The notes below the pieces were generated by a model. That model had not been told where the DNA came from and did no database searches. It saw only the letters and a list, made by a program, of their open reading frames with translations. 64,000 bases of DNA from Desulfocicer sp963675955. GTDB lineage: Bacteria > Desulfobacterota > Desulfobacteria > Desulfobacterales > Desulfobacteraceae. The DNA is taken from assembly GCA_963675955.2 (NCBI GenBank), contig CAXXVR010000008.1, positions 124,001 to 188,000 on the forward strand. The letters run 5' to 3'. Below are positions 1 through 9,441 of the stretch, in pieces. Both the position numbers and the translations under genes were made by a program. The stretch's first letter is position 1; each line of letters begins with the position of its first letter.

Positions 1-722
1 TAAGGTCTACATCATCCCATTGAAGATTGAACAATTCTCCCCGCCTCAACCCTGTGTGAAGGCAAAAAGAAACAAAGCCTGCTGACATCCTGTTGGGCCA
101 TTGTCCCAGGACATCAAGAAGGCTATTCAATTCATCATCGTTCAGAAATTCTGTTACCTGATTGTTGAGTTTTGGTTTCTTAACCTTCCGACAGGGATTG
201 ACACCATTATAAAATCCCCATTTTTCAGCCACAGAATAAAGTCTGGTGAGCAAGACAATCTGGTGTTTTATCGTTGCCGGTGCATATGGTCGGCCCCGTT
301 TACTTTTTTTCTTTTTCATCTGTGTTATGAATTTTTCGATATCAAAGGGAGAGATTTGATCAAGGGGGGTATCACCGAATGGTGGTTGAAAGATGAAAAT
401 CGTAATAGTACATGTCGTCACGCCATGTCTTTTTATTTACCTTTGCCCATGGAAGATATTTTTTCCATAATTCATTTAATGTGATTGCATCTTTCTTTTT
501 TTGAATGTCAAATTCACCACGGGCAATATCAGTCTTGAGCTTTGCCTCAACTTCTTTTGCAAGTTCAAGATTATTGACTGCCCGTGTAGTCCTTTTTCCA
601 TTCACACGAACGATGACCCGGTACGTTTTATTTCTTGAAACAGGGGTTCCGCACTTATGACATTTCTTTGTCCCCAGTTTCATATCTGTCTTGCAGTTTT
701 GACACCTGATATTAATCGCCAT
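1..722 (-). pseudogene. Tyrosine recombinase (phage-type integrase), frameshifted and cut by the window start
   Basis: The start at 722 has a GGAGG box just upstream. The N-terminus carries two CxxC pairs (a small zinc-ribbon-like module), then an Arm-type DNA-binding stretch and a SAM-like core-binding domain. Translation in the first frame stops at 372, but after His-Leu near 391-396 the next frame continues without a stop to the window edge: it reads QPPFGDTPLDQI, then a core-binding helix region, and ends in TGLRRGEL, the box I motif with the catalytic Arg. One extra T in a T run explains the break, so this is a single-base frameshift (or a sequencing error). The rest of the catalytic domain lies outside the window. 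With the tRNA fragment at 891-937 it marks the end of an integrated element. The family call is firm; whether the gene is truly dead is less sure. Confidence 0.8.
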
Positions 723-890
723 ATCAAAGCCTCCATTTTGTTTGGGGTGACAATAGGGTGACACCTCGCATATCAACGGGTATTGATTCGGTAAACTCTA
801 TATAAAGAGAATAAACGATATTTTCAATGATGTCAATAGATAGGTAAAAGGATACAAAGAAATATAAAACTATAAAAGACTATTGGAACA

Positions 891-937
891 GACTTCTAAT
901 CCGTAGGTCGCAGGTTCGAGTCCTGCCTGGCGTACCA
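891..937 (+). other. 3' part of a tRNA-Arg(TCT) gene, probable attachment site (att)
   Basis: The stretch reads as the 3' half of a tRNA: anticodon loop CTTCTAA (anticodon TCT, Arg), then the variable region, a T-arm with GGTTCGAGTCC, and a CCA end. The 5' half is missing: the sequence upstream does not fold into a D-arm, and no acceptor strand complementary to the 3' end is present. Such fragments are left when an element integrates into the 3' end of a tRNA gene. The integrase remnant lies immediately next to it. Confidence 0.75.
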
Positions 938-948
938 TTAAACTCAAG

Positions 949-980
949 GGTCTTCAGCAATTTTGTTGAAGGCCTTTTTT
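949..980 (+). terminator. Rho-independent terminator behind the tRNA fragment
   Basis: GGTCTTCAGC pairs with GTTGAAGGCC (ten pairs including two G.U) around a short AATTTT loop and is followed by six T. It sits a few bases after the CCA end and was probably the terminator of the original tRNA gene. Confidence 0.75.
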
Positions 981-1236
981 GTTGGTACTTTCCATTTTCC
1001 CCACTTTTTGCCCAATTTGAAATTCTTAATGGATTTTTTGCCCATAAAAAAATACCTCCGGTCAAGCTCCGGTACTTTTGCTTTTTGTCTTATTCCAATT
1101 GGGTTTATGATCCATTTTTAAATCTCAAATTTATCTCTATTCAGAATTTTTCAGTATAGCATCTTTCCTGTCTTGTGGCCAGCAGCCCCCGATGTATTGC
1201 TGTTTTGTCGTACATGGTTTATGCGCCTTTAGGGCT

Positions 1237-1401
1237 TAGTTCACAACATGGGCCACTTTGGGGTGGGGTCAGGCTTGCGTTTTGGCATTATCGGTGCTTT
1301 TGGACTTAGCACAGGCTGTGGTCGATAACGCCAATAACACAAGCCTGACCCCGTTGGTCCATTAAGTGTGACGGGTGGCCCATGCTGTGTGACCAAGCCC
1401 C
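1237..1401. repeat. REP-like long inverted repeat, copy 1
   Basis: The left arm contains GGGGTCAGGCTTGCGTT and the right arm AACACAAGCCTGACCCC; outer arms (TCACAACATGGGCCAC against GTGGCCCATGCTGTGTGA) also pair, so the whole segment can form a long cruciform or hairpin. The same core recurs at 10115-10256 and 54007-54235. It resembles REP sequences that accompany Y1/RAYT transposases, but no such transposase is in the window. Confidence 0.75.
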
Positions 1402-1421
1402 ACTTTTATTTCATGGGCGGT

Positions 1422-2120
1422 CTATTTGTCTATCTCCATGCGTTTCTTGAGTTCATCCAGCATGGCTGACCCCTTGGGTGTTTTGTCTGCAAGGGCCTTG
1501 TCTATCTCTTTGTCTGTGGTGTCTGTCTGGTCAAGGATGTCCCCATAGGCCGATGCCAATGATTCTTCCTCCTCAACTCTTTCTTTCATTCTTTCCAACA
1601 TGGCAACTGTTCCAGAGGAGTCCATGGTGGAGAGCTGGGCATTTATTTTCTTTGTGGATGCCGCTGTCTTTGCCCTGGCCTTGAGGGTGGTCAACTCGTT
1701 GTCATAGGTGGCCAGGGTGGAGCGCAATTTTGACACGCTTGTGTTGATGGTGGTTGCCATGGCTTCATGACCTGTTGCCTCTTCTCCAAGCCTTTTGGCT
1801 TCTGAGGACAGCTCTGCCTGTTTTTCCAGGGCAAGGGTTGCCAGTCTTTCTGCTTCTGTTATATCCATTGCGCCTTTACTGGCATTGAGGAGGAGTTGCT
1901 TTGCCTTGTTCTCATAGTCTGCTGCCAGTTGTTGTTTTCCATTGGCCTCTTTTCTGGTTCTCATGGCCATGGCTTTTACCTGGGCCAGACTCTCCATGGC
2001 TGCCTGGAGGTCTTTTTTTAAATCCCTTATGCCCTGCTCGGTCATCTTGATGGGATCTTCCAGCTGTTCTATTACAGAATTGATATTTGATTCGGTTACT
2101 TTGAAAAGTCTTTTAAACAT
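1422..2120 (-). CDS. pspA: PspA/IM30 family phage-shock protein
   Basis: The 232-residue protein is almost wholly predicted alpha-helical coiled coil with the PspA signature: an N-terminal MFKRLFKVTESNINSVIEQL amphipathic helix followed by EDPIKMTEQGIRDLKKDL. Length matches the family (about 220-230). PspA/Vipp1 proteins form ESCRT-III-like assemblies on the inner membrane and protect it under stress. The start has a good AAGGAG box. No pspF, pspB or pspC is nearby, and I saw no convincing sigma-54 site upstream, so the gene stands alone here. Confidence 0.92.
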   Translation of the reverse strand: MFKRLFKVTESNINSVIEQLEDPIKMTEQGIRDLKKDLQAAMESLAQVKAMAMRTRKEANGKQQLAADYENKAKQLLLNASKGAMDITEAERLATLALEKQAELSSEAKRLGEEATGHEAMATTINTSVSKLRSTLATYDNELTTLKARAKTAASTKKINAQLSTMDSSGTVAMLERMKERVEEEESLASAYGDILDQTDTTDKEIDKALADKTPKGSAMLDELKKRMEIDK

Positions 2121-2329
2121 TGTGTTCTCCTTGTTGCTGTGGTTTATCCCAACCAGCCTTATGCTGAGGTTCGTCAGGGTGTGTGCCGGTCCTGTTCAGC
2201 GGGGTTGTGAGTTTTTTTAAACTATGTTGGGATAGACTCTATCAGGTAGGAAGGATATAGCGAGGACGTAATGAGTGGGTTACCGACATGCCCCCTTTGT
2301 TGAGTAACAATTTAGGGATGGGTAGGTAA

Positions 2330-2530
2330 TGTACATTTTAAATAGCCTCTTTTTTGAAATTTGCTGGTTTGTTGTTTCCAAATTCGTTGCCGAACATTGT
2401 TTTTTTGCTTCCATCAGCGCCAAAATGTCCTGCTCCTTAAAACGTCTCAGAAAATCACCGGCGGTTGTGGGGTCTGGAATAATTTTCGCTCTTAATGCAT
2501 CAAACCACGCCTCATCATTATAAAAAATAA
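2330..2530 (-). pseudogene. IS1380-family transposase fragment
   Basis: On the minus strand the stretch encodes NDEAWFDALRAKIIPDPTTA followed by GDFLRRF, the N-terminal signature of IS1380-type DDE transposases. It then runs into unrelated residues after about 60 codons. There is no start codon in context, and neither the remainder of the transposase nor terminal repeats could be seen. The rest of 2121-2587 holds nothing else I can support. Confidence 0.65.
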
Positions 2531-2587
2531 GAACTTAAGACTCTTGAGATAGGAATCATTCTCATGGATCAGTATCTATAAAGTGTA

Positions 2588-3757
2588 TCACTTGACATCG
2601 CCCTCATTTTTAATGGCATTTGCCGGCAGGCATTGGCAATAAATCTTATTTAGCAGATTAATGGTCTCACGATCATTTTGGGCGGAGCGTTTTTCTCTAA
2701 TCCCCATTGCTTTTGCAACATATTCTGTGAGATCGAAAATTTTCAGGGTAGAACCACTGCTACCTTCAATCAAATTTTGAAGGCAGCCCGCACAATTGGT
2801 TATCAATGTGTCACAACCAAGCTCTTTTGCATAGGTATGTCGCTGGCTTGCCATCGCAATGGAATCAAGGGGAAAATTAACTCTGACACCTCCACCTAAT
2901 CCACAACATGCCGAGCCTTTTGTAGTGGTGTTTAGCAGTATCGTTCCAGGAATACTTTTCAAAACATCCCTTGGCTCCTGATGAATGCCCATTCCTCTGG
3001 TAAGGTGGCATGGGTCATGGTAAAACACCCTATATTCCAGCGTTTTCAGTTTAATTCTTCCTGTATCAATAAGTCTTTTAAGGTATTGGGATGTCTGAAT
3101 AATTTCAAAATTCATATCTTTTATGAATTGTGGATACAGGAATTTAAACGCCATAAAACACCCAGGACAGGTGGTGACTATAGTTTTTACACCTCTTCTC
3201 TTGGCTTCTTCAGTAATAGATGTACCCATTTTTATTGCAGGCTCACGATTGCCGGTACCAGTGGCCACAGCCCCACAACACCAATCAATGCCGCTCATTA
3301 CCGTGTAATCAACACCAGCCTGTTCAAGCACATTTACCATTGCCATTGACATTCTCGGGAAAATGACAGTTCCGGCACAGCCTGGGAAAAAAAGCACTTC
3401 CCCATTCCACCCCTCTTTTTTAAATGTACCCACTTTCCTGTGCTCACTGAATTTCCGATAAAGGTTATTGTTTGAAAAAGGATCTGCCAGAGTCTGTCCC
3501 GCAGTGATGCCATTCATTGTTGTCATCTTTTGCCGTGATGCGGTGATAAGATTTTTAATACTCAGACCTTCAGGGCATTCCACTGTGCAAAGATTACATG
3601 TCAGGCATCGTTTAATATCAAAACAGGGCTTTTCACTGATTCCTTCTAAAAAATTACAAAGATCATCAATTAATAAGATATCATCATAACGAGGACATAC
3701 ATCAATGCATAGCCCACATTTTGTACATGCCTTCATGTGCTTGCTTCCAATTCCCAT
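2588..3757 (-). CDS. CCG-domain iron-sulfur subunit (HdrD/GlpC/TfrB-like)
   Basis: The N-terminus has two ferredoxin-type [4Fe-4S] motifs, CTKCGLCIDVCP (near residue 11) and CLTCNLCTVECP (near 51). They are followed by two cysteine-rich CCG domains, each ending in a CxGC motif (CCGAVATG...CPGC and CCGLGGGV...CAGC). This is the fold of heterodisulfide reductase subunit D and of the Fe-S subunits of glycolate oxidase, glycerol-3-phosphate dehydrogenase and thiol:fumarate reductase. It is the last gene of the minus-strand operon that also encodes a fumarate-reductase-like flavoprotein, so an FAD/Fe-S enzyme pair is likely. 389 residues fits the family. The start at 3757 has an AAAGGA box. The electron partner and substrate are unknown. 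Confidence 0.82.
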   Translation of the reverse strand: MGIGSKHMKACTKCGLCIDVCPRYDDILLIDDLCNFLEGISEKPCFDIKRCLTCNLCTVECPEGLSIKNLITASRQKMTTMNGITAGQTLADPFSNNNLYRKFSEHRKVGTFKKEGWNGEVLFFPGCAGTVIFPRMSMAMVNVLEQAGVDYTVMSGIDWCCGAVATGTGNREPAIKMGTSITEEAKRRGVKTIVTTCPGCFMAFKFLYPQFIKDMNFEIIQTSQYLKRLIDTGRIKLKTLEYRVFYHDPCHLTRGMGIHQEPRDVLKSIPGTILLNTTTKGSACCGLGGGVRVNFPLDSIAMASQRHTYAKELGCDTLITNCAGCLQNLIEGSSGSTLKIFDLTEYVAKAMGIREKRSAQNDRETINLLNKIYCQCLPANAIKNEGDVK

Positions 3758-3828
3758 TGGATTTTATCCTTTTAGTTACCATGGTATTTGACAGAGAAAT
3801 AAAAAATTTAGTGTAAGAATTGATTCTA

Positions 3829-4575
3829 TTACAGGAGATTAAGGACTTTATTCCTGATATAATTTACTTCAGGGCTTGTCCGAATTCTAGGATGGGGCAA
3901 CCCAACCGTTATAACCTCCTTGACCCTTCCCGGTCTGTCTGTCATTACAATAATTTTATCTGCCATGAAAACCGCTTCATCCACACTATGGGTAACAAAA
4001 AGTAAAGTAATATTTTTCTGATGCCATATTTTTAAAAGTTCCAACTGGAGTCCATTGCGGGTTTGTGCATCCAGTGCGCCAAAGGGCTCATCCATGAAAA
4101 GCACCTCTGGTTCATTTGCAAGTGCCCTGGCAATAGCAGCACGTTGCTGCATCCCCCCTGAGAGTTCATGGGGATACCTGTTCTGGAATGCTTCCAAGCC
4201 TACCATTTTAAGATATTTGCAACCCATTGCACGTAATTTTTCCCGGGATATCCCCCCCTGCATTTCAAGTCCGAAAATAACATTGTTGATGATGGTTCGC
4301 CAAGGGAAAAGGGAATACTGCTGAAACACCATACCCCACTTAGGGTTGGGACCAGCAATGGGGACATTATTTAAGGTAACTTCCCCTGACTTGAGTGGTT
4401 CAAGACCGGCCGCTATTCGAAGCAGGGTTGTTTTGCCACACCCCGAAGGTCCGAGAAGGCATGCAAACTCGCTATCTTTGATTTCAAAACTAATATTATC
4501 CAATGCCATGGTTCCTAATGGATCATCATTGTTAAAGAAAACATGTGATACCTTGTCAATCCTCAATGTTCCCAT
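3829..4575 (-). CDS. ABC transporter ATP-binding protein (nitrate/sulfonate/taurine type)
   Basis: A complete ABC ATPase: Walker A GPSGCGKTTLL, Q-loop MVFQQYSLFPW, signature LSGGMQQRAAIARAL, Walker B EVLFMDEPFGALD and H-loop VTHSVDEAV. It belongs to the SsuB/TauB/NrtD group, which powers import through a single membrane-subunit type and a periplasmic NMT1/TauA-like binding protein; both partners are encoded directly upstream. The start MGTLRID at 4575 is preferred because homology begins there; an upstream in-frame ATG at 4608 would add eleven residues with no family similarity. The substrate cannot be read from the sequence. Confidence 0.9.
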   Translation of the reverse strand: MGTLRIDKVSHVFFNNDDPLGTMALDNISFEIKDSEFACLLGPSGCGKTTLLRIAAGLEPLKSGEVTLNNVPIAGPNPKWGMVFQQYSLFPWRTIINNVIFGLEMQGGISREKLRAMGCKYLKMVGLEAFQNRYPHELSGGMQQRAAIARALANEPEVLFMDEPFGALDAQTRNGLQLELLKIWHQKNITLLFVTHSVDEAVFMADKIIVMTDRPGRVKEVITVGLPHPRIRTSPEVNYIRNKVLNLL

Positions 4576-4653
4576 TTGATATAAACCACTCCACCCAATA
4601 TGCTGCAATAAAAACAGTTATTTGTATTTTAACTGTAAATTCTGTCATGATGG

Positions 4654-5553
4654 TTATAAAATAATTCCCTGCTGCCATCTCAAAAATTTTTTATTCACAT
4701 GGCGTCTGAAAAAAGCATCGATAAAAAATCCAATAAACCCCAGCAGAAGCATATACATAAAAACATAATCCATACGATGCAGATGGAAACTCTGCCAAAG
4801 CTCATATCCTAATCCATCACTGCTGACTCCAAACATCTCTGCGGCAACAAGACACATCCATCCGGTTCCCATGGCAATCCTGATTCCGGAAATAATTGAA
4901 GGCATTGCCGATGGAAGAGCTACATAATAGATCAAAGATTTATTTTTATTACAACCTAACACCATTGCCGCCTCAACATGCACCTTTGGGATATTTTGGA
5001 ATCCGGTATAGGTATTAATGATAATTGGAAAAATCATTCCAATAAAAATGACAAATCCCGCCGCCTGATGAGTCAGTCCAAACCAGGACATAGCGAAGGG
5101 GATCCAGGCAAGAGGTGGAATGGGACGTAGAATTTCAATGAAAGGGCTCATTACTCCATTCATTTTCTTGAACCATCCCATGACAATTCCTATAGGAATA
5201 CCAATGGACACCGCTGCAATAATTCCAATGGCAAAATGAATCAGACTAATTGCAATATCGGTAAACAGTGCTCCGCTGATGCTCACCTTCATCAATGCCA
5301 TGATTACATCTGAGAAACTGGGTAGTTTAAATTTATTTTTTACAATCAAGACTGCCACAATTTGCCATATGAGAAGCCCTAAAAAAATAAAAAAACTTTT
5401 CTGCATTTTCTGTTGTGCTGTGTGAATGGATGTATATTTCATTAAATGATTGAGACCATAATTATTAAGTAGATTAGGCAAGGAAAAAGTCTCCACTGCC
5501 GGACAAACCACTCTGGAATGACTCTTAACGTTAAATCTATTGGGCTTCAACAT
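4654..5553 (-). CDS. ABC transporter permease (SsuC/TauC type)
   Basis: Six hydrophobic segments and the EAA cytoplasmic loop (EAAMVLGCNKNKSLIYYVAL, near residue 195) identify a binding-protein-dependent permease of the nitrate/sulfonate/taurine class. As drawn, 299 residues, it is longer than usual (about 250-270); the first 37 residues look unrelated and a second ATG at 5442 gives a typical length, but neither start has a clear ribosome-binding site. As drawn, the gene overlaps the end of the binding-protein gene by 17 bases, which is consistent with translational coupling. Confidence 0.87.
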   Translation of the reverse strand: MLKPNRFNVKSHSRVVCPAVETFSLPNLLNNYGLNHLMKYTSIHTAQQKMQKSFFIFLGLLIWQIVAVLIVKNKFKLPSFSDVIMALMKVSISGALFTDIAISLIHFAIGIIAAVSIGIPIGIVMGWFKKMNGVMSPFIEILRPIPPLAWIPFAMSWFGLTHQAAGFVIFIGMIFPIIINTYTGFQNIPKVHVEAAMVLGCNKNKSLIYYVALPSAMPSIISGIRIAMGTGWMCLVAAEMFGVSSDGLGYELWQSFHLHRMDYVFMYMLLLGFIGFFIDAFFRRHVNKKFLRWQQGIIL

Positions 5554-6577
5554 TTTTGTTAATACTGGATTTAAAAAATTCCATATTAAAAATGTCTTTT
5601 GGGGATAAGTCTTTGTCTATATACCCCAATTTTTTTTGTGTTGCGGCATATGTCACAGTTGATATCACAACTAAATTCGGGTCGGCAATCCAGATTCCGT
5701 CCCAGTTCTTTAAAGATTTTTTCACCTTTTCCACCTCCCACTCCGTTCGTGCTGCAAATATCTGAGCAGCTTCGTTTTGGTTTTCCTGATTATATCGGGT
5801 TGCACGGATGTGGGTTTTGACAATAGTTTCTATCAAATCGGGATTTTCACGAATCAATTGTCCTCTTGCAACGAGCACGCAACAGGCATGATTTGCTTTC
5901 ATTTCACCCGAGGCAAGTATGGACCGTCCGTTTCCTTCAATTTCTATGATGGTAGGTGCCGGGTGGGGCAAAAATACAGCGTCGACACTTTTGCCGGCAA
6001 TGGCACTTATGGCGTCTCCAGTGCCCATGCCCCTAATATCCACATCTTTTGCAGGATCAAGTTCGTTTTCAAAAAGCCATCCCCGAAGCAGGGTATCCTG
6101 AATAGTACCAGGTGGAAACGTTGCAATGATGAGTCCTTTAAGATCCGCTGGTTTTTGGTATGCGTATTCAGGACGCAGCACCAAATTTGAACCTTGAATT
6201 TGGACAGCTGAGACAATTTTTGCATCAAGTCCCAAACTGAGGGCCGTTATAAAAGGGGCTGCACCGACATATGCCACATCAATTTGACCTGTGAGCATGG
6301 CCTGCATTTCAGGGGTACCCATTGGAAATTCTTTCTCTTTGATTTCCTTTATTCCAAAAGGTGCTAGTTCCAACTGCCACCACCCTTTATCTTTGGCTGT
6401 CATATATGCAATTTGATGTGTACTTGGTTGATAACCAAATGTTAATTCAGTAATTTGATTTGAGTTATCCTTTTTCTCTTCTGGCTTACTTTTAAAGTTC
6501 TCTGATCCACACCCATACAGTAAGATGAATATACAACAAAACTGCACACACCTAAATAACATATTTTTTTTCCACAC
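5537..6577 (-). CDS. ABC transporter substrate-binding lipoprotein (NMT1/TauA-like)
   Basis: A lipoprotein signal peptide ends in the lipobox LLYGC, so the protein should be anchored on the outer face of the inner membrane. The mature part has the NMT1/TauA fold pattern (LTFGYQPSTHQIAYMTAKDKGW near the start, GQIDVAYVGAAPFITAL, NLVLRPEY). The GTG start at 6577 is chosen because a strong GGAGGTGAT box lies seven bases upstream; an earlier in-frame ATG at 6634 lacks one. It heads the transporter part of the operon. Related proteins bind nitrate, sulfonates, pyrimidine precursors or aromatic acids; I cannot tell which applies. Confidence 0.88.
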   Translation of the reverse strand: MWKKNMLFRCVQFCCIFILLYGCGSENFKSKPEEKKDNSNQITELTFGYQPSTHQIAYMTAKDKGWWQLELAPFGIKEIKEKEFPMGTPEMQAMLTGQIDVAYVGAAPFITALSLGLDAKIVSAVQIQGSNLVLRPEYAYQKPADLKGLIIATFPPGTIQDTLLRGWLFENELDPAKDVDIRGMGTGDAISAIAGKSVDAVFLPHPAPTIIEIEGNGRSILASGEMKANHACCVLVARGQLIRENPDLIETIVKTHIRATRYNQENQNEAAQIFAARTEWEVEKVKKSLKNWDGIWIADPNLVVISTVTYAATQKKLGYIDKDLSPKDIFNMEFFKSSINKNVEAQ

Positions 6578-6634
6578 AATATCACCTCCATGGTATACAT
6601 TTTTCTGTTGTTTTTTATCATTACGACGTCTCAT

Positions 6635-6938
6635 GAAGCAATTTCATAAACTAAACGACAATGTTTCAGAATTTTGGTAAGGAGTGCAAATGAGATAACT
6701 TGAGCAGTAATAGCGCAGAGTAATCTATAAAATCTGTTTTTATATTAAGTGGTGATACGCCACGATAAGAGTTGGTATAAAGGTGATGGATTGCCGCGAT
6801 AAATGAATGAAGAGCATGGTGATGTAAACTCCCACCCAGGTCCAGGTGACCCCGATGATCCGCCATACCAACTACTTCATCAGTGACCGTCGACACAGTT
6901 CTTTAATGTTGCGTTTTTCCTTTTTAAGATCTGAATTA
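6635..6938. other. Intergenic stretch without a supported gene
   Basis: About 300 bases separate the flavoprotein and binding-protein genes. A 76-codon minus-strand ORF (6666-6896) has no ribosome-binding site and no recognisable family. It could be a degenerate insertion relic. Confidence 0.3.
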
Positions 6939-8576
6939 TTAAGAGCACTGGATTACCGGGACAGTTTTTAATATTAGCTCCGAACCCTCTTGTTTAATCT
7001 CTATATTTACAAGCCAATCTTTTTCATTCTCTTCAGGATAATCCTCCCTGAAATGGGAGCCCCTGCTTTCAGTCCTTTTAAGGGCAGAACGACAGACCAT
7101 TTCCCCTACAAGCCTCATGTTTTTGAATTCCAGAAACTTGATCAGGTCCCTGGATGTCTTAACCGTAGCCGGCAAGTTTTTATAAGTCATGATTGTTGCC
7201 AGAGTTCTGTTAAGGGATTCCTGACTTTTGACAATGCCTGCGTTGAGCCACATTGTCTTCTTGAGTTCCTGAATGAGGGTTTTGGGACTAGGGCCTTTTT
7301 TACCGAACATGGCTTCAAGGCAATCACGCTCTTGTTGCACAGCCGCATCAAAACTACCGGTTTTGTCCAACCTAAAGGCACTTTGTGCGGCAACTTTACC
7401 TACCAAACTTCCCATGGCAATTACCTCTGCCAAGGCATTTCCTCCGATTCTATTAGCACCGTGGGCTCCGGCTGTGACCTCACCTGCCGCAAAAAGTCCC
7501 TTGCAGGAGGTCTCTCCATGGCTATCAACCACTACACCGCCCATGCAGAAGTGAGTCGTTGGTGTCACTTGAAAAATTTTGATTCCTTTTGTCCATTGAT
7601 GAGGAAGCAGACTGGACAGTGTCTGGGCTGCTTCAGGTGATAAGTTTCTTAAATCCATATGAACGGTGGTCTTCTGATCTGGATCATTCAGGAGTTCTTT
7701 CATGATAATTTGGGCCAGTTTATCCCGATTAATATCACTAGTTACTTCATACCCATTTTTTTTCAATATATCTTCGTCCCGGTTGTTTCTAAGAACAACT
7801 CCTGCCTGGGCCAAGAGCTTTTCATACAAAAGAATCCTGCTTCCCCGCTTTCCAAGTGCCGTTGGATAATATTGAACAAATTCCATGTCTTGAACAGTTG
7901 CACCGGCCTTTATAGCCAGGGCCTGACCGTCACCAGTGATACCTGGTGCATTATTGGTATTCTGATAAATATGACCAAATCCACCAGTTGCCAAAACGAT
8001 GGTTTTGGCTGTGATGGCAAAGAAATGGTGATCTTCCGAAATGCAGGTCGCACCTAAAATTTTATTTTTTGATACTATTAAAGATGAAACAAACATTCGC
8101 TCCTCAAAACGGACACCACTATCTCTTGCTTTTTGTTTGAGGGGCAGAATAAGGTCGCGTCCCTTTAAGTTTTTGCCGGCAAGATGCCGGGCAAAACTGT
8201 GTCCAGGAATTTTCATAACATAAGGTCTGTTGTCTTCATCGGTGCAGAATGAAACCCCCCATTCCTGCAACTTCGCCGTCTCCGATGGGATTATCCCAAC
8301 AAATTGGTCAACCATGTTAGGATTATTCAGATATCGGCCTCCCTTGAGTGTATCCATACTATGAACATTTGCGTTGTCATTGGTATCCCCCCACCCTGAT
8401 GAGGCAATAATCGCCTTTGAAAAATAGGTGTTGCTTGTATAACCAATACGAGTTTTGGATACGATCAGGACATCCGCACCACTTGCCGCAGCAGCAATAG
8501 ATGCTCTAAGTCCAGCACCACCCCCTCCAATTATTAGAACGTCACATTCTTTTTTTTCGATAGTTTTCAATGACAT
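6939..8576 (-). CDS. FAD-dependent fumarate reductase/succinate dehydrogenase-like flavoprotein
   Basis: The N-terminal dinucleotide-binding motif DVLIIGGGGAGLRASIAAA and the later VQYYPTAL, THFCMGGVVVD and GLFAAGEVTAGAHGANRIGG segments are those of the FrdA/SdhA/AprA/TfrA family, including the His-containing FAD and dicarboxylate-site regions. 545 residues is normal. The start at 8576 has an AGGTGG box; the ORF extends upstream to 8687 without homology. The operon also encodes a CCG Fe-S protein, the arrangement of thiol:fumarate reductase (TfrA/TfrB), and an importer. No membrane anchor gene is seen. I infer that the pair oxidises or reduces an imported organic acid or a C=C bond; fumarate itself is not proven. 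Confidence 0.85.
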   Translation of the reverse strand: MSLKTIEKKECDVLIIGGGGAGLRASIAAAASGADVLIVSKTRIGYTSNTYFSKAIIASSGWGDTNDNANVHSMDTLKGGRYLNNPNMVDQFVGIIPSETAKLQEWGVSFCTDEDNRPYVMKIPGHSFARHLAGKNLKGRDLILPLKQKARDSGVRFEERMFVSSLIVSKNKILGATCISEDHHFFAITAKTIVLATGGFGHIYQNTNNAPGITGDGQALAIKAGATVQDMEFVQYYPTALGKRGSRILLYEKLLAQAGVVLRNNRDEDILKKNGYEVTSDINRDKLAQIIMKELLNDPDQKTTVHMDLRNLSPEAAQTLSSLLPHQWTKGIKIFQVTPTTHFCMGGVVVDSHGETSCKGLFAAGEVTAGAHGANRIGGNALAEVIAMGSLVGKVAAQSAFRLDKTGSFDAAVQQERDCLEAMFGKKGPSPKTLIQELKKTMWLNAGIVKSQESLNRTLATIMTYKNLPATVKTSRDLIKFLEFKNMRLVGEMVCRSALKRTESRGSHFREDYPEENEKDWLVNIEIKQEGSELILKTVPVIQCS

Positions 8577-8746
8577 GTTTTCCACCTGTATTATGTATGA
8601 AAAAATATTGGACAATTCAAATCCCGACCGATGGGCGATATCTTTTGTTATATTTTTCAGGCTATCTTGGTAACCAAACTGAATCACTATTGTGGATGGA
8701 ATTTTACTTTTAGGGGTGCATGAATAAATTTAATTTCTTATTTGTT

Positions 8747-9091
8747 TTAAGGTGTAATCCAGGAATTTTCTCCTTTAAGCACAGGTTCTTTGAAGAGTAT
8801 TGCTCCGATGTCTAATATGGAGACGACTTCAGGTTTGCAACCATATTTTTCAGGTACTTTTATCTTCCAGCGATTGGAGGCAACATAGGCCTCCAATTCT
8901 TGAAGCGAATTGAAAATATACATTGCCCCCCACTCATTTTTTGCTTCGTCTACCCACCAGGTTTTGCTATAAAGGGAAGATATTTCTTTAAAATGAGGAT
9001 ACGATCCCAAAAATTTTTTCCGCATTTCATCCACATCAATGGTTTTGTCTGGCCTAAAAACAACCCATAAAGCCTTTTTTTCCATACTCAT
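8747..9091 (-). CDS. Small protein resembling dimeric alpha/beta-barrel (YdhR-like) proteins
   Basis: 114 residues; the pattern of an N-terminal beta strand (ALWVVFRPD), helix, and then KTWWVDEAKNEWGAMYIF resembles YdhR/mono-oxygenase-like ferredoxin-fold proteins that act as dimers. A strong AGGAGGAG box precedes the ATG at 9091. It is the first gene of the minus-strand operon that continues into the flavoprotein and importer. Function is unknown; the family assignment is from pattern only. Confidence 0.55.
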   Translation of the reverse strand: MSMEKKALWVVFRPDKTIDVDEMRKKFLGSYPHFKEISSLYSKTWWVDEAKNEWGAMYIFNSLQELEAYVASNRWKIKVPEKYGCKPEVVSILDIGAILFKEPVLKGENSWITP

Positions 9092-9441
9092 AATCTGCTC
9101 CTCCTTTTATTAAAACAATCTTAATTCTAAAAATCATCTGGTGTCCAACTTTAAATCGTTATTTTAGCACAGAGTTTATCTTTGACCCAATTGCTGCGTT
9201 GGTTTTAAATTTTAATCTTCAGAAGACTCAATGTATTGCTCTGGTTAAAATTAAAACCAGCTTTATGAGCTGCTTGCAGAAATAAAAAAACAACCAGTTC
9301 CACTACATGTGTTTGTTAAATCATTATATTGTCAATATACAGTATTGTCACGTATGAAAAAAAGATTTCTGTAAAACCCTCTGATATTTAAAAAATATCA
9401 GGTTCTCGTTCAGGTAGTACCCAATATGAACGATTGCTCAA

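Noticed and set aside
372..374. In-frame UGA in the integrase as a further selenocysteine
   Set aside because: After the stop, the next frame gives a continuous integrase (QPPFGDTPLDQI...), so a one-base frameshift explains it; no Cys is expected there.
101..484. 127-residue plus-strand ORF
   Set aside because: It is antisense to the integrase coding sequence, which has recognisable motifs.
880..1065. 61-residue ORF overlapping the tRNA fragment and terminator
   Set aside because: It reads through structural RNA and terminator sequence in antisense.
6666..6896. 76-residue minus-strand protein
   Set aside because: No family, no ribosome-binding site, histidine/leucine-rich composition without clear codon structure.
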